A stretch of DNA of 64,000 nucleotides from Bacillus sp. 1780r2a1 (GCA_024134725.1 CP099863.1:677501-741500), one strand, 5' to 3'; counted from the first letter of the stretch, positions 11,601-20,037 are shown. Notes: generated from the letters alone by a model not told the origin. Numbers and translations: made by a program.

Positions 11601-12346
11601 TTGATTTTGAAAGTATAAATAAAGAGCGTATTGAAGAGCGATTACGCTGGAAATATAGTCATTTAAAAGCAACGACACATCGATCCAAGCAGTCCGTTTC
11701 TGATTTAAAAAGGCAGTATCAAACCACTAGTGAAGAACCAGAAAGTCAACTTATAACAGGATTTAAGTCAACCATTGAAGATCGTCCGACCTTTATGCAG
11801 TCGCATTCATTAACTGCAGCAGAACGTGGAACAGCTGTGCATACAGTGATGCAACATTTACCATTTAAGGAATCGCTAACAATTGAAGCTGTACAAGAGC
11901 TTATTGATTCTCTCGTTATCAATGAAATTTTAACAGCGGAGCAAGCAGAAAGTATTAACCCTTCTGATATTGCTCAATTTACAAACAGCTTTATTGGACA
12001 ACAGCTCAAAGAAGCAGAGAAGATTTATCGTGAAATGCCGTTTAGCTTAAATGTCTCAACAGAAGAGGTTTACGGATGGAATGATAATGAAGCAATTTTA
12101 GTCCAAGGAATTATAGATTGCTTATACGAATGGAATGGTCAGCTCATTCTTGTTGATTACAAAACCGATGATATTAAAAATCGCTTTAGCAATGACTTTA
12201 ACAGTGCGCAAGAAATCTTGAAAAACCGCTATGAAGTGCAGCTAAAGCTATATCGGAAAGCGGTAGAAACCATCGTGAAAAAGTCAATCGCACATAGCTA
12301 CTTATATTTTTTAGATGGTGGACATGTAATAGAGATAAAAGAGTAA
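8627..12346 (+). CDS. addA: ATP-dependent helicase/nuclease subunit AddA
   Basis: A 1239-aa UvrD/Rep-type helicase subunit of AddAB, close to the B. subtilis length. Walker A GSGKT is at 36-40, Walker B VLVDEYQDTN near 408-415, helicase motif IHSSKGLEFPIVF in the middle, and ALTRAKEKL motif VI. The C-terminal RecB-type nuclease carries LVDYKTDD near 1174-1181. It moves 3'-5' on DNA and cuts one strand, while AddB handles the other. A strong GAGGAGG site lies inside the end of addB. The stop codon is built into a hairpin that may terminate the addBA transcript. Confidence 0.97.
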   Translation: MSQERMSKPVDSQWTDDQWKAIVSSGQDILVAAAAGSGKTAVLVERIIKKIIDPENPVDVDRLLVVTFTNASAAEMRHRIGEALEKELKINPSSLHLRRQLHLLNRASISTLHSFCLEVIRSYYYMIDLDPGFRIADDTEAELLREEVLDELFEEQYSLEGNQLFFELVDRYTSDRHDLDVQHMVRRLYDFARSNPKPNSWLDMLLHQYSIGEEATIDSLPFMNFLMDEVKKQLSGVQAMLHQASRLTTMPGGPAPRKVNIEDDLAQVNRMLAADTFAELHEQMQTLSFTRLKPCKGDEYDAALLDEFGNLRKKAKAALEKMQSDLFSRPLSGYMSDFKKMHPVVEVLISLVRKFGERYEAEKRAKGLVDFSDLEHYCLEILGRPSDQGIQPSEVAYKYKTQFVEVLVDEYQDTNMVQETLIQLVKHDDEDGNLFMVGDVKQSIYRFRLAEPFLFLGKYKTFTHDGRKNGMKIDLNKNFRSRSEIIDATNFIFQQLMDEEVGEIVYDDDASLKLGASYPDSSEMESELLLISKEGGEEEEESTLVEFSEAELETAQLEARAMARKIKQLVQERFQVYDRKLDVMRNVTYRDFVILLRSMPWAAQIMEEFKQEGVPIYADLSSGYFDATEVMMMMSLLKVIDNPYQDIPLASVLRSPIVGLSDEELALIRAEDKKGTYYEAMKNYVRLSLEGPLQEKLCHFAVKLSEWRTTARQTSLSTLIWQIYRDTGFYEFVGGLPGGKQRQANLRALYDRARQYEATSFRGLFRFLRFIDRMKERGNDLGTARALGEQEDVVRLMTIHSSKGLEFPIVFVAGLNRKFNLMDLNKSYMLDKELGFGSKYIDPKLRITYPTLLQQVMKQKMKKESIAEEMRVLYVALTRAKEKLILVGTVKDAEAQMKKWSQVLTHDQWELPAYMRADAKSYLDWVGPALARHRHFEKWMPEEQRAVLQEVYEHSSKWKVQAIQATELSEQLVEEQSEHEELLAAVQEGNPVDFESINKERIEERLRWKYSHLKATTHRSKQSVSDLKRQYQTTSEEPESQLITGFKSTIEDRPTFMQSHSLTAAERGTAVHTVMQHLPFKESLTIEAVQELIDSLVINEILTAEQAESINPSDIAQFTNSFIGQQLKEAEKIYREMPFSLNVSTEEVYGWNDNEAILVQGIIDCLYEWNGQLILVDYKTDDIKNRFSNDFNSAQEILKNRYEVQLKLYRKAVETIVKKSIAHSYLYFLDGGHVIEIKE

Positions 12347-12375
12347 AAAGAAGGCGAGCTTTTCGTCTTCTTTTT
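12344..12375 (+). terminator. Possible terminator or attenuator between addA and sbcD
   Basis: The sequence starting at the addA stop, aaaaagaaggcga, pairs over 13 positions (one G-T) with tcgtcttcttttt around a five-base loop, and the right arm ends in five T. It would separate addBA from sbcDC at least partly, although the sbcD start lies only 23 bases further on. Confidence 0.7.
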
Positions 12376-12397
12376 GTCAAGAAAAGGTGGGGAGCAA

Positions 12398-13573
12398 ATG
12401 AGATTACTACATACGGCCGACTGGCACTTAGGGAGAACCTTAGAAGGTAGGAGTAGAATTGAAGAACAAGCTCAGTTCTTAGATGAGCTAGCTCAAATTG
12501 TAAAGGAAGAAAAAATTGATGCAATTTTAATGGCCGGTGATGTATTTGATACCGTCAATCCGCCTGCAGCAGCAGAGCAATTATTTTATGAGAGTATGTC
12601 GAAGCTTAGTGAAAAAGGCAATCGTCCAATTATTGTAATTGCGGGTAATCATGATAACCCCGATCGCTTATCTGCAGCCTCTCCGCTTGCATTCGAACAA
12701 AATATTACGCTCATAGGTTTACCGACAACAGATGTACAAGAGATTTACCTTCCAACTGTTGAAGAAACGTTAAAAGTAGGCGCACTTCCTTATCCATCGG
12801 AATCTAGATTAAAGGAAATGTTGGCTGAGGAAGACGACGAATTGTTGCTTCGAAACTCATATGATGAGCGAGTACGCGAAATCTTCTTAAAGATGAGCTC
12901 ACATTTTACAAACGACAGTGTAAACATTGCCATGAGTCATATCTATGTTGCTGGAGGAAGCTCAACGGATTCTGAACGGCCAATTGAAGTAGGTGGAGCG
13001 TATACCGTGGCAGCATCAAGCCTTCCAGCAGCAGCTCAGTACGTGGCACTTGGACATCTTCACCGACCGCAAGACATTAAGCGAGCTTCTACAAAAGCTC
13101 GTTATTCAGGTTCACCTCTTGCCTATAGCTTTTCTGAATCAGGCTATACCAAATCAGTAACGATACTCGATGGGAAGCCGGGAAAAGAAATGAAAGTAAC
13201 AGAAATTCCTTTATCAAGCGGAAGACCACTTACAAGATGGAGAGCGAAAAACGGTATCGCAGAAGTCTATCAGTGGTTGGATGAAGGAAAAGATAGCACT
13301 GCTTGGATTGATTTAGAGATTCACTTAGAAGATGCGCTGTCTCTTGAAGAAATTCACCGATTACGCAAGCTACACAAAGGGTTTATTCATATCCGACCGA
13401 TTTTTAAAGAGGAAGAAACTGTTGAGGTGCAACAAGAACAGCGAAACGTTCCGGTGGAAGAGTCTTTTGCGAAGTTCTACCGTAAGCAAACAGGTGGAGC
13501 AACGCCAAGTGACGAGTTGGTTCAACTCTTTTTATCATTGATTCATACACAAGAGGCAGAAGAGGAGGAGTAG
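12398..13573 (+). CDS. sbcD: Exonuclease subunit SbcD
   Basis: A 391-aa Mre11-like calcineurin-type phosphoesterase, the nuclease partner of SbcC. The metal-binding motifs are visible in order: DWHLGR (8-13), AGDVFD, AGNHDNP, MSHIYV and GHLHRPQ. SbcCD trims hairpins and protein-blocked DNA ends. The start at 12398 is preceded by AGGTGGGG and gives the usual MRLLHTADWH N-terminus; an earlier in-frame start is not supported. Three bases separate its stop from sbcC, so both are co-translated. Confidence 0.95.
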   Translation: MRLLHTADWHLGRTLEGRSRIEEQAQFLDELAQIVKEEKIDAILMAGDVFDTVNPPAAAEQLFYESMSKLSEKGNRPIIVIAGNHDNPDRLSAASPLAFEQNITLIGLPTTDVQEIYLPTVEETLKVGALPYPSESRLKEMLAEEDDELLLRNSYDERVREIFLKMSSHFTNDSVNIAMSHIYVAGGSSTDSERPIEVGGAYTVAASSLPAAAQYVALGHLHRPQDIKRASTKARYSGSPLAYSFSESGYTKSVTILDGKPGKEMKVTEIPLSSGRPLTRWRAKNGIAEVYQWLDEGKDSTAWIDLEIHLEDALSLEEIHRLRKLHKGFIHIRPIFKEEETVEVQQEQRNVPVEESFAKFYRKQTGGATPSDELVQLFLSLIHTQEAEEEE

Positions 13574-13576
13574 AAG

Positions 13577-16500
13577 ATGAAGCCTATTACTTTAACAATA
13601 GCAGGCTTGCACAGCTTTAGGTCAAAGCAAATTATCGATTTTACAAGCCTATGTTCAGGTGGTGTGTTCGGTATCTTCGGCCCAACAGGTAGCGGCAAAT
13701 CTTCTATTTTAGATGCGATGACGCTTGCGCTTTACGGCAAGGTAGAAAGGGCAGCTAACAACACACACGGCATTTTAAATCATGCTGAGGACGAAGTGAA
13801 AGTTGCTTTTACATTTGAATTAGAAAATGCAACCCATAAAAAGCGCTATACCGTTGAGCGTAGCTTCAAACGTTCGGATGAAATGCGGGTAAGATCAGCA
13901 ACCAGCCGTTTTATTGAAGTAGGAGATGAAACCATCGTACTGGCTGATAAAACAAACGATGTCAACCAGCAAGTTCAGTCGTTATTAGGTTTAACAATTG
14001 ATGACTTTACGCGCGCTGTTGTACTGCCACAAGGGAAATTTGCTGAGTTCTTATCGTTAAAAGGAACAGAACGTCGTCAAATGCTGCAGCGTTTATTTAA
14101 TTTAGAGCAGTACGGTGATCAGCTTAACAAAAAAATTCGTTCCAAGGTTCAGTTGTTAAAAGGTGAAATTGATACGATTTCTGCAGAGCAGACGGGATTA
14201 GGGGAAGCATCAGAGGAAAGCGTTAAGCAAGCGGAGCAAGTCCTTCAAGAACGTATCATTTTACTTGAAAAGCGTGAGCGCGAACTAAAAGATATCGAAA
14301 CGTTGTATGATGAACAAACTGCAATTTGGAATGATATGCAGATTAAACATGAATTAGAAGAAACGTTAAAAGGGTTGAAGGAGCAAGAGGGGCTTATAGA
14401 AGGGAAGCGAAAACAGGTAGCTATAGCTGAAGAAGCAAAAAAGTTGTTGCCCTATCTAAATGCGTACGAGCAGCTTACGATGAAAAAGCAAAGAACTCGT
14501 CAAAACGTATTAGTTATTCAAGAGAAGTTGCGTGCACAGTATGACAAGTATGAAAAAAGCCAGATAGCGTATGACCAAGCACGGTTAACAAAACAGCAGG
14601 AACAACCAAAGCTCTTTATTCGCAAAGAACAGTTAGAACAAGCCAAAAAAATTCAAAAATCAATACGGGAATTAGAAAAGAAATACGATGAAAAAGAAAA
14701 AGAGTGCAATCAGCTTTCAGCTGATGTAAAAGAGCAGGTGCAAATTCTGCAAAAGCTTGAAGAGCAATTAGAAAAAGGTAAATTGCTGCAAAGTAGCTTA
14801 AAAGAAGAGTTAGAACAGGTAAAGGTCTCTGATGAAGAGCGTGAACAGACATATGAAGCTACTGTCAAAGCTGAGAAAGTAATGGAATTAAACAAGATAA
14901 TAAAAGAACATGAGGAAAAAGTGAACAAAAAGCAGCTAGATCTAAAAGCAGCTGAAGCAAAACTTGCAACCCAAAAAGAATTAAAACAACGCCAAACTTC
15001 TCAAGCACAACAGCTATTTGTATCTACCCAGCGCATCTATCATGTTGTTTGTGAGCGTGAGCGTGAATTTGAACAATTTTTTCGCTCGATAAATCGTCAA
15101 TTACAGTCACTGCGTGAGCAGCAAGTAAAGGAAAGAATTAATCACTTAGCCCATCAGCTGGCCGAAGATCTCAGTGAAGGAAAACCTTGTCCAGTGTGTG
15201 GTTCAATGGATCATCCTTCACCTGCTGTATCTAGTGAAGGACACGCGAACTTAAAACTGGATGAACACATTACGAGCTATGAAGAAGAAAAACATGTACT
15301 GGATGAGCAAAAGCAGGAGTACGGAGCCATGAAGCTTCGTTTAGAACAGCTTCATTCAATGTTACTCGATGCGTATCCTGGAATCACAGATACGAAGTAT
15401 GACTTGCCGGTTATTCAACTATTAGAGGGAAACGGCGATGAATATAGCACTAAGTTAAAAGTTGAGTTAAAAGCGTTACAGCAAGATTATATTGAAGTTC
15501 GTGAGAAGCAAACAGAGCTGTTACAGAGCTATAAACAAAGTGAACAGCAGCAGCAAGATTTACTGTTCAGCATGCAGCAACTCATAAAAGAAGTAGAGGG
15601 TCTTGCTGAAGAGCTAAGTAAGTATCAAAATGATTTTAGCGTGCTTATTGAGGAATGGAATGAGCTATATCCACATCTAGAAATGAGTAAAATTTATGAA
15701 GTTCAAGAAAAAATGAAGGTGCGAATTGCAGAAGAACGAACGCTTGTAGAACGCATTAATAAAAGCTATCAGTTTTTTGACGAACAACAAAATAAAATTG
15801 CGTATGCGAGAGAGGGTTATGATCAAGCGACGCGTAAGAATGTTCAGTTAGAAGCAGAGCAAAAAAACGTTCATCAAGCGCTCCAACAACAAAAACAGAT
15901 GCTTATGGAACTTTCAAAAGCAGGGGATGTGACGTCAGAGCTAAGAGAGGTTGAGCAGCGCATTATTGAGCTTGATCAAACGGAAAATACTTGTTATGAA
16001 ATGCTAAATAGTATGCAAGTGACTTATCAAAAGCTACAGGCAGATGAGCATGCAGAGCGTAAGGTATTAGAGGATTTAACGGAACGATATGAAGAGGTCA
16101 AAAAAGACTGGGAAGAGCACCTTCAGCCATCATGTTTTTCAGAAAAAGAAGAAGTCAAAAAAGCGGTTCAAACAAGTGATGACATACAGAAATTAACTGA
16201 AGAAATTCAAGCGTTTGAGGATAAGCTAAAACAAGCCAAAGCTGATATAGCTAAAGTTGAGGGGAAACTTAATGGTAAATCTATAACTCAAGATAAGTGG
16301 GAAGAAACCAAATCGCTATTAGTAAATATAAAAGCAGCAGTTAACGAAGCAAATCAGCTAAAAGGTGGAGCAGAAGAGACCTTAAAAGACATATTAAAGC
16401 GACATGAACGCTTTAAAGAGCTTGAAAAGCAGAGAGTAGAAAAAGAAGCTTTGTTTGAACAATATCAAAAGCTACAGTCTGTGTTTAAAGGTAATACATT

Positions 16501-16963
16501 TGTTGAATACATGGCTGAAGAACAGCTGATGGCGATTAGTCGAGATGCTTCGGAGCGATTAGCCATTTTAACACGTCACCGCTATGCAATTGAAGTAGAT
16601 TCTCAAGGTGGTTTTATTATGAGAGATGATGCTAACGGTGGAGTTAAGCGTCCGGTTTCAACTCTTTCAGGAGGAGAAACGTTCTTGACATCACTGGCAT
16701 TAGCTCTATCGCTATCTGCACAAATTCAGCTTCGCGGAGAGTATCCTTTACAATTTTTCTTTTTAGATGAAGGGTTTGGAACACTGGATGGAGAGCTTCT
16801 TGATACGGTTGTTACGGCCTTAGAAAAGCTTCAGTCAGATAATTTATCAATCGGAGTTATTAGTCACGTGCAAGAGCTTAGAGCACGCTTACCTAAGCGA
16901 TTAATTGTACAACCTGCTGATGCTACTGGTATGGGAACAAAAGTAGCTGTTGAAACTCTATAA
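13577..16963 (+). CDS. sbcC: Exonuclease subunit SbcC
   Basis: A 1128-aa SMC/Rad50-like ATPase. Walker A GPTGSGKSS is at 35-43 and the zinc hook CPVC at 538-541, halfway between two very long Glu/Lys/Gln-rich coiled coils. The C-terminal lobe has the ABC signature LSGGETF near 1030 and Walker B FFFLDEGFGTLD near 1060. The hook joins two SbcC molecules, and the heads clamp SbcD on the DNA end. GAGGAGGAG before the start overlaps the end of sbcD. yisB follows closely in the same direction. Confidence 0.96.
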   Translation: MKPITLTIAGLHSFRSKQIIDFTSLCSGGVFGIFGPTGSGKSSILDAMTLALYGKVERAANNTHGILNHAEDEVKVAFTFELENATHKKRYTVERSFKRSDEMRVRSATSRFIEVGDETIVLADKTNDVNQQVQSLLGLTIDDFTRAVVLPQGKFAEFLSLKGTERRQMLQRLFNLEQYGDQLNKKIRSKVQLLKGEIDTISAEQTGLGEASEESVKQAEQVLQERIILLEKRERELKDIETLYDEQTAIWNDMQIKHELEETLKGLKEQEGLIEGKRKQVAIAEEAKKLLPYLNAYEQLTMKKQRTRQNVLVIQEKLRAQYDKYEKSQIAYDQARLTKQQEQPKLFIRKEQLEQAKKIQKSIRELEKKYDEKEKECNQLSADVKEQVQILQKLEEQLEKGKLLQSSLKEELEQVKVSDEEREQTYEATVKAEKVMELNKIIKEHEEKVNKKQLDLKAAEAKLATQKELKQRQTSQAQQLFVSTQRIYHVVCEREREFEQFFRSINRQLQSLREQQVKERINHLAHQLAEDLSEGKPCPVCGSMDHPSPAVSSEGHANLKLDEHITSYEEEKHVLDEQKQEYGAMKLRLEQLHSMLLDAYPGITDTKYDLPVIQLLEGNGDEYSTKLKVELKALQQDYIEVREKQTELLQSYKQSEQQQQDLLFSMQQLIKEVEGLAEELSKYQNDFSVLIEEWNELYPHLEMSKIYEVQEKMKVRIAEERTLVERINKSYQFFDEQQNKIAYAREGYDQATRKNVQLEAEQKNVHQALQQQKQMLMELSKAGDVTSELREVEQRIIELDQTENTCYEMLNSMQVTYQKLQADEHAERKVLEDLTERYEEVKKDWEEHLQPSCFSEKEEVKKAVQTSDDIQKLTEEIQAFEDKLKQAKADIAKVEGKLNGKSITQDKWEETKSLLVNIKAAVNEANQLKGGAEETLKDILKRHERFKELEKQRVEKEALFEQYQKLQSVFKGNTFVEYMAEEQLMAISRDASERLAILTRHRYAIEVDSQGGFIMRDDANGGVKRPVSTLSGGETFLTSLALALSLSAQIQLRGEYPLQFFFLDEGFGTLDGELLDTVVTALEKLQSDNLSIGVISHVQELRARLPKRLIVQPADATGMGTKVAVETL

Positions 16964-16982
16964 AGGAAAGGGTTGAAAAGCA

Positions 16983-17288
16983 GTGGGAAAAAAAGATCGT
17001 CACGTTGGCTGGTGCGAATTATGCGAACGAGAAGATGTCGAAATTACGGTTCACCATCTTACCCCAAAAGAAATGGGAGGTACATTTGAGCCGACTGCTA
17101 ACCTTTGTATTCCGTGTCATAAGCAAATACACGCTCTTTATACAAATACAGAATTAGCGATTCGCTTAAATACAATTGCCTTACTAAAGGATGATCCACA
17201 GATTCATTCGTTTATAAAATGGATTCAAAAGCAGCCATCTTCACGAGTGCCTAAAATTAAAAAGTCGAATGAGCGAAAAAAAAGATAA
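16983..17288 (+). CDS. yisB: HNH-type endonuclease-like protein YisB
   Basis: A 101-aa protein with an HNH fold signature: paired cysteines at 11/14 and 42/45 for zinc, HH at 24-25, Asn40 and His50. The C-terminal tail is strongly basic and may bind DNA. The start is GTG at 16983 with AAAGGAAAGGG upstream. It follows sbcC by 19 bases, as yisB does in B. subtilis, so a DNA-end processing role is plausible but unproven. The family includes restriction-type and repair-type nucleases, and none of the specific activities can be read from this sequence. Confidence 0.85.
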   Translation: MGKKDRHVGWCELCEREDVEITVHHLTPKEMGGTFEPTANLCIPCHKQIHALYTNTELAIRLNTIALLKDDPQIHSFIKWIQKQPSSRVPKIKKSNERKKR

Positions 17289-17315
17289 AAAACAGCTGGA
17301 ATTCCAGCTGTTTTT
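17287..17315. terminator. Bidirectional terminator between yisB and gerPF
   Basis: Perfect palindrome aaaaacagctggaattccag continuing into ctgttttt, with A and T runs on both sides. It serves yisB on the plus strand and the gerP operon on the minus strand. Confidence 0.9.
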
Positions 17316-17532
17316 ATGCATTGGCAACGTTGTTTTGATCTGCAAGATCGGGATCAAGCGTATTTGTTCCAGAGATTCCGGTATTGGTATTGACGAAGTT
17401 ACCGGTATTAACTGCCCCGGAGCCCGTATTGGTTTTTGATGAGCTTTTTGGGGACACATAAAAGGTATCTCCAAACGTCACAACACCGCCACCCACGCTT
17501 GTGATACTAACAGGACCGATTAAAGCTGGCAT
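17314..17532 (-). CDS. gerPF: Spore germination protein GerPF
   Basis: A 72-aa protein, last gene of the gerPABCDEF operon. It starts MPALIGPVSITSVGGG and has the paralogous hydrophobic, Gly/Val-rich N-terminus and Asn/Thr-rich tail (NTGNFVNTNTG) shared with GerPA. GerP proteins are coat or outer-cortex components needed for germinants to reach their receptors; the individual biochemical role is unknown. The ATG at 17532 has GGGTGG five bases upstream; an in-frame GTG three codons earlier lies inside that ribosome site and was rejected. Confidence 0.93.
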   Translation of the reverse strand: MPALIGPVSITSVGGGVVTFGDTFYVSPKSSSKTNTGSGAVNTGNFVNTNTGISGTNTLDPDLADQNNVANA

Positions 17533-17592
17533 GTTATCCACCCTTTATTATCGTGATAATAATCTAGTGTATGATAAAGCAGTAAGATTTGT

Positions 17593-18048
17593 TCATTCTG
17601 TGGAATCGTCTTCAAGAGTAGTTTCAACATCATCTGCTGTCATGTTAAGCTCCTTTTCTAACCCAACATCAGGTGTTTTAGATTCAATTCCATCCAGTTG
17701 TCTTATATGCTTAATGCGAGATTCTGCATCAAGCGTACAGGTCGAACCAATATGAATAACCGAAGAGAATGAACACCCTTTAATATTAATACGATTTACT
17801 TTAATGATAGGAGCAAGGTTAGTTACTTGCATATTTACAGCTTCAATTATTGGTTGTGGGATAGGTTCATTAAAAACATCATAATCATCAAAGTTTCCTT
17901 CTCTTCCATAGAAAAAAGGGAACTCTCGCTTGACAGCTAGTGCTCTTGTCTTTAACACCATCTGAGTAGAATCACCAATTTGACAAAGTGAACTGGATGA
18001 CACAGAATTTATTGTTAAATGATCTACCTGAGACATTCGGGATAGCAT
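17593..18048 (-). CDS. gerPE: Spore germination protein GerPE
   Basis: A 151-aa GerPE, with the family's N-terminal MSQVDHLTINSVSSSS pattern, LCQIGDS loop and a second IHIGST motif near 113-118. It is longer than usual (about 130 aa in B. subtilis) because of an acidic tail rich in Asp, Glu and Thr at 135-151. AGGAG lies nine bases before the ATG at 18048; a second Met five residues in is an alternative start. It acts with the other GerP proteins in spore coat permeability. Confidence 0.9.
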   Translation of the reverse strand: MLSRMSQVDHLTINSVSSSSLCQIGDSTQMVLKTRALAVKREFPFFYGREGNFDDYDVFNEPIPQPIIEAVNMQVTNLAPIIKVNRINIKGCSFSSVIHIGSTCTLDAESRIKHIRQLDGIESKTPDVGLEKELNMTADDVETTLEDDSTE

Positions 18049-18062
18049 AGTTAATTTCTCCT

Positions 18063-18239
18063 TTAAGATAAGGATAATGGAACGTAAGGACCAATTATGA
18101 GAGATTCTGCAGGTGTATCAAATGTTGCTGATAAATTTATATAGTGAGCATCTCCAATTAAAAGAACAGAAGAAGAAGATACGCCGGTAATATCAATATT
18201 TCCTACCATTAATTCTCGATTAATGACCGTATAATTCAT
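18063..18239 (-). CDS. gerPD: Spore germination protein GerPD
   Basis: A 58-aa reading frame beginning MNYTVINRELMVGNI and ending VPLSLS, with the GerP-family motif ITGVSSSSVLLIGD in the middle. It fills the place of gerPD between gerPC and gerPE. Its ATG overlaps the gerPC stop codon in an ATGA arrangement (18236-18239), so it is translationally coupled to gerPC. The length agrees with GerPD of other Bacillus species. Confidence 0.92.
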   Translation of the reverse strand: MNYTVINRELMVGNIDITGVSSSSVLLIGDAHYINLSATFDTPAESLIIGPYVPLSLS

Positions 18240-18886
18240 TGGTTATGACCGCCTTTCTTTAACGAATCGGGTAAATAGGTTAAGAAAGCATCGATGCCTT
18301 TTTTGATGTCTTCATAGATTTTCTCAATAATTTGGGGTTTAATTGCTTCAAAGTTTTGCTCTAGCTCTTCAGATTGAACTTGATTTAAATAATAAGTAAT
18401 ACGTTGTTCTAACTGCTTTTTTACGTCTTCAATTATAAAGTCATAGTAGGCTCCTTCAATTGTCATGGAGCGTTGGTCAAGAACATGCTGAACCATTGAG
18501 TAGCCATGCTGGTCAAGTTCAGATGTCATAGATGCATATATATCTTCAACCCACTGCTTCGTTATATTGCGGTCAAGTGGCTTTAAACTTGGGTTTTGTG
18601 GCCCTTGCTGTGGAAGCGTAATTTCAGGGGTTTGGTTATTTATAATAATGTCTTCTAGGTTGTCTGGTGTAAGCGGGTTTAAGCCAATATTTAATGTGCC
18701 ATCAAGCGAGTCGATTTTTAGCTGTTCAAATTTATATTCAATTTTTTCAATATTAATAGGAGTTTTTTCTTCTAGCTCTTTTATCTGCTGTTCTAGTTTT
18801 TGAACAGTTGATTCAAGGGTAGCAACTCGCACTGATAGTTGCTCAATATAACGATGCATTTGCTGCGTATAGTCCATGCTTTTCAT
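18236..18886 (-). CDS. gerPC: Spore germination protein GerPC
   Basis: A 216-aa protein, the largest of the gerP operon. The N-terminus (about 8-45) is a predicted coiled coil rich in heptad Leu/Glu/Gln, followed by a Pro/Asn-rich linker with NPLTPDN and a helical C-terminal half. The ATG at 18886 has AGAAGG eight bases upstream; an upstream in-frame GTG lies inside that site. The coiled coil suggests a scaffold function within the GerP assembly, which is an inference. It ends in an ATGA overlap with gerPD. Confidence 0.9.
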   Translation of the reverse strand: MKSMDYTQQMHRYIEQLSVRVATLESTVQKLEQQIKELEEKTPINIEKIEYKFEQLKIDSLDGTLNIGLNPLTPDNLEDIIINNQTPEITLPQQGPQNPSLKPLDRNITKQWVEDIYASMTSELDQHGYSMVQHVLDQRSMTIEGAYYDFIIEDVKKQLEQRITYYLNQVQSEELEQNFEAIKPQIIEKIYEDIKKGIDAFLTYLPDSLKKGGHNQ

Positions 18887-18971
18887 GTTCCGCACCTTCT
18901 TTCACCCTGTATGCAAATTGTCATTTAAAAATGATATATTTTATACATATGGTGAGGAAGTTATGAACATG

Positions 18972-19244
18972 TCAGTTGTTCACCCGAACGGGTGGAGTGA
19001 GCGACTGAGAATAAGGTGCTGGAACTGCTGAAGATTGTGTCGGTGTGAAAGTAGATGGAGAAACTGATCCTAAAATTCCTTTCTTTTGTTCATCAGGTGC
19101 GGCTTCAGTAAAGCCACCTGTATTAAATAGGTTGGAGTTCGGTTTGATGATGCCTGCGCTTCCAATTTGTAATACAGAAGAGTTACTGACAGCACTTACC
19201 TTTAAGCTTTGGATACAAATGCTTTGATTTACATAGAAGTTCAA
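18972..19244 (-). CDS. gerPB: Spore germination protein GerPB
   Basis: A 90-aa protein starting with TTG at 19244 and reading (M)NFYVNQSICIQSLKV, the typical GerPB N-terminus. AAGGAG stands nine bases upstream. The motif SNSSVLQIGSAGIIKP matches the SSxLxIG signature shared by GerPB, PD and PE. The Pro/Ser-rich tail (59-86) is longer than in B. subtilis. It belongs to the coat-permeability operon. Confidence 0.9.
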   Translation of the reverse strand: MNFYVNQSICIQSLKVSAVSNSSVLQIGSAGIIKPNSNLFNTGGFTEAAPDEQKKGILGSVSPSTFTPTQSSAVPAPYSQSLTPPVRVNN

Positions 19245-19270
19245 TGGAGGTAGCTCCTTTCTGTTACAAC

Positions 19271-19492
19271 TTAAGCATTAGCTGTAATGTTTTGGTCATT
19301 TACATCACTATCTTGGGTGTTCGTTGCGCTTTGCTGGTTAATGACATGAAGACGATCTCCAGTATTAAAAGATCCTGCTCCGGCAAATGTTTTAGCCGTT
19401 GAGATGGGAGCAATACTGTATACGTCGCCAATGTGCAGAACACTAGCAGAACCGACACTATTTACGTTGACAACGCCGACGATGGCTGGCAT
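19271..19492 (-). CDS. gerPA: Spore germination protein GerPA
   Basis: A 73-aa first gene of the operon, starting MPAIVGVVNVNSVGSAS, the same length as B. subtilis GerPA and clearly a paralogue of GerPF at the other end. It contains LHIGDVYSIAP and an Asn/Thr-rich C-terminus (NQQSATNTQD). The start at 19492 has AAGGATG about ten bases upstream; a possible 12-codon extension has no ribosome site. A candidate SigK promoter lies 34-60 bases upstream. Confidence 0.93.
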   Translation of the reverse strand: MPAIVGVVNVNSVGSASVLHIGDVYSIAPISTAKTFAGAGSFNTGDRLHVINQQSATNTQDSDVNDQNITANA

Positions 19493-19525
19493 AGGCAAAC
19501 ATCCTTTATCATTATAGTCTCTTAT

Positions 19526-19552
19526 CATGGTATGAAAAGAATGTTAAAAAGT
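19526..19552 (-). promoter_or_regulatory. Candidate SigK promoter of the gerP operon
   Basis: Read on the minus strand, AC (19552-19551) is followed after 16 bases by CATACCATG (19534-19526). The SigK consensus is AC, 16-17 bases, CATANNNTA, so one position differs. The distance to gerPA suits a promoter, and gerP operons are known to be SigK-dependent mother-cell genes. Confidence 0.6.
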
Positions 19553-19695
19553 TCTTTCTGTTCATATGTATTCATAGTTGAAGTAATATATGGCAGATAT
19601 GTGAAAGTGATAAGTGCATTGCTGTTTGATGCTTATGTACAGTGGTGAGAAAGCTTGTATTCATGGTATGATATGGAATGAAAGGAGAGGATAAG

Positions 19696-20037
19696 ATGAT
19701 TCATTTACATGTAACATTATGGACATTATTGCTGATTGGTTTTGTGGTAGCGCTTGTTTTAACGAAGTCCGGTAAAGAAAAAGGCGCAAAGATTGTACAT
19801 ATGATTACTCGTCTGTTGTATGTGCTTGTGTTGTTATCAGGTGCTCATTTGCTAGCAGATTGGTATCAGTTTAAAGGACAAGCTCTTATTAAGGGACTGG
19901 CTGGGGTTCTAGTGCTAGTTGGTATGGAGATGGTACTTGTTAGGACAAAAAAAGCCAAAGCAACAGGAGGCGCATGGGCACTTCTAGTCGTAGCGCTTGT
20001 ACTAGTATTCTACTATGGATATGTTGTTTTAGGTTAA
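19696..20037 (+). CDS. yisL: YisL family (UPF0344) membrane protein
   Basis: A 113-aa protein with four predicted transmembrane helices (about 4-24, 36-58, 63-82 and 91-111) and short basic loops (TKSGKEKG, RTKKAKA). This matches the UPF0344/YisL family; its function is unknown. It stands next to gerP as yisL does in B. subtilis. The ATG at 19696 has AAAGGAGAGG close upstream. The codon before position 19696 is preceded by an alternative ATG that lacks a ribosome site. Confidence 0.87.
   Translation: MIHLHVTLWTLLLIGFVVALVLTKSGKEKGAKIVHMITRLLYVLVLLSGAHLLADWYQFKGQALIKGLAGVLVLVGMEMVLVRTKKAKATGGAWALLVVALVLVFYYGYVVLG

Noticed and set aside
11265-11678. A 137-codon minus-strand frame inside addA
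   Set aside because: It is antisense to conserved helicase sequence and has no start signal.
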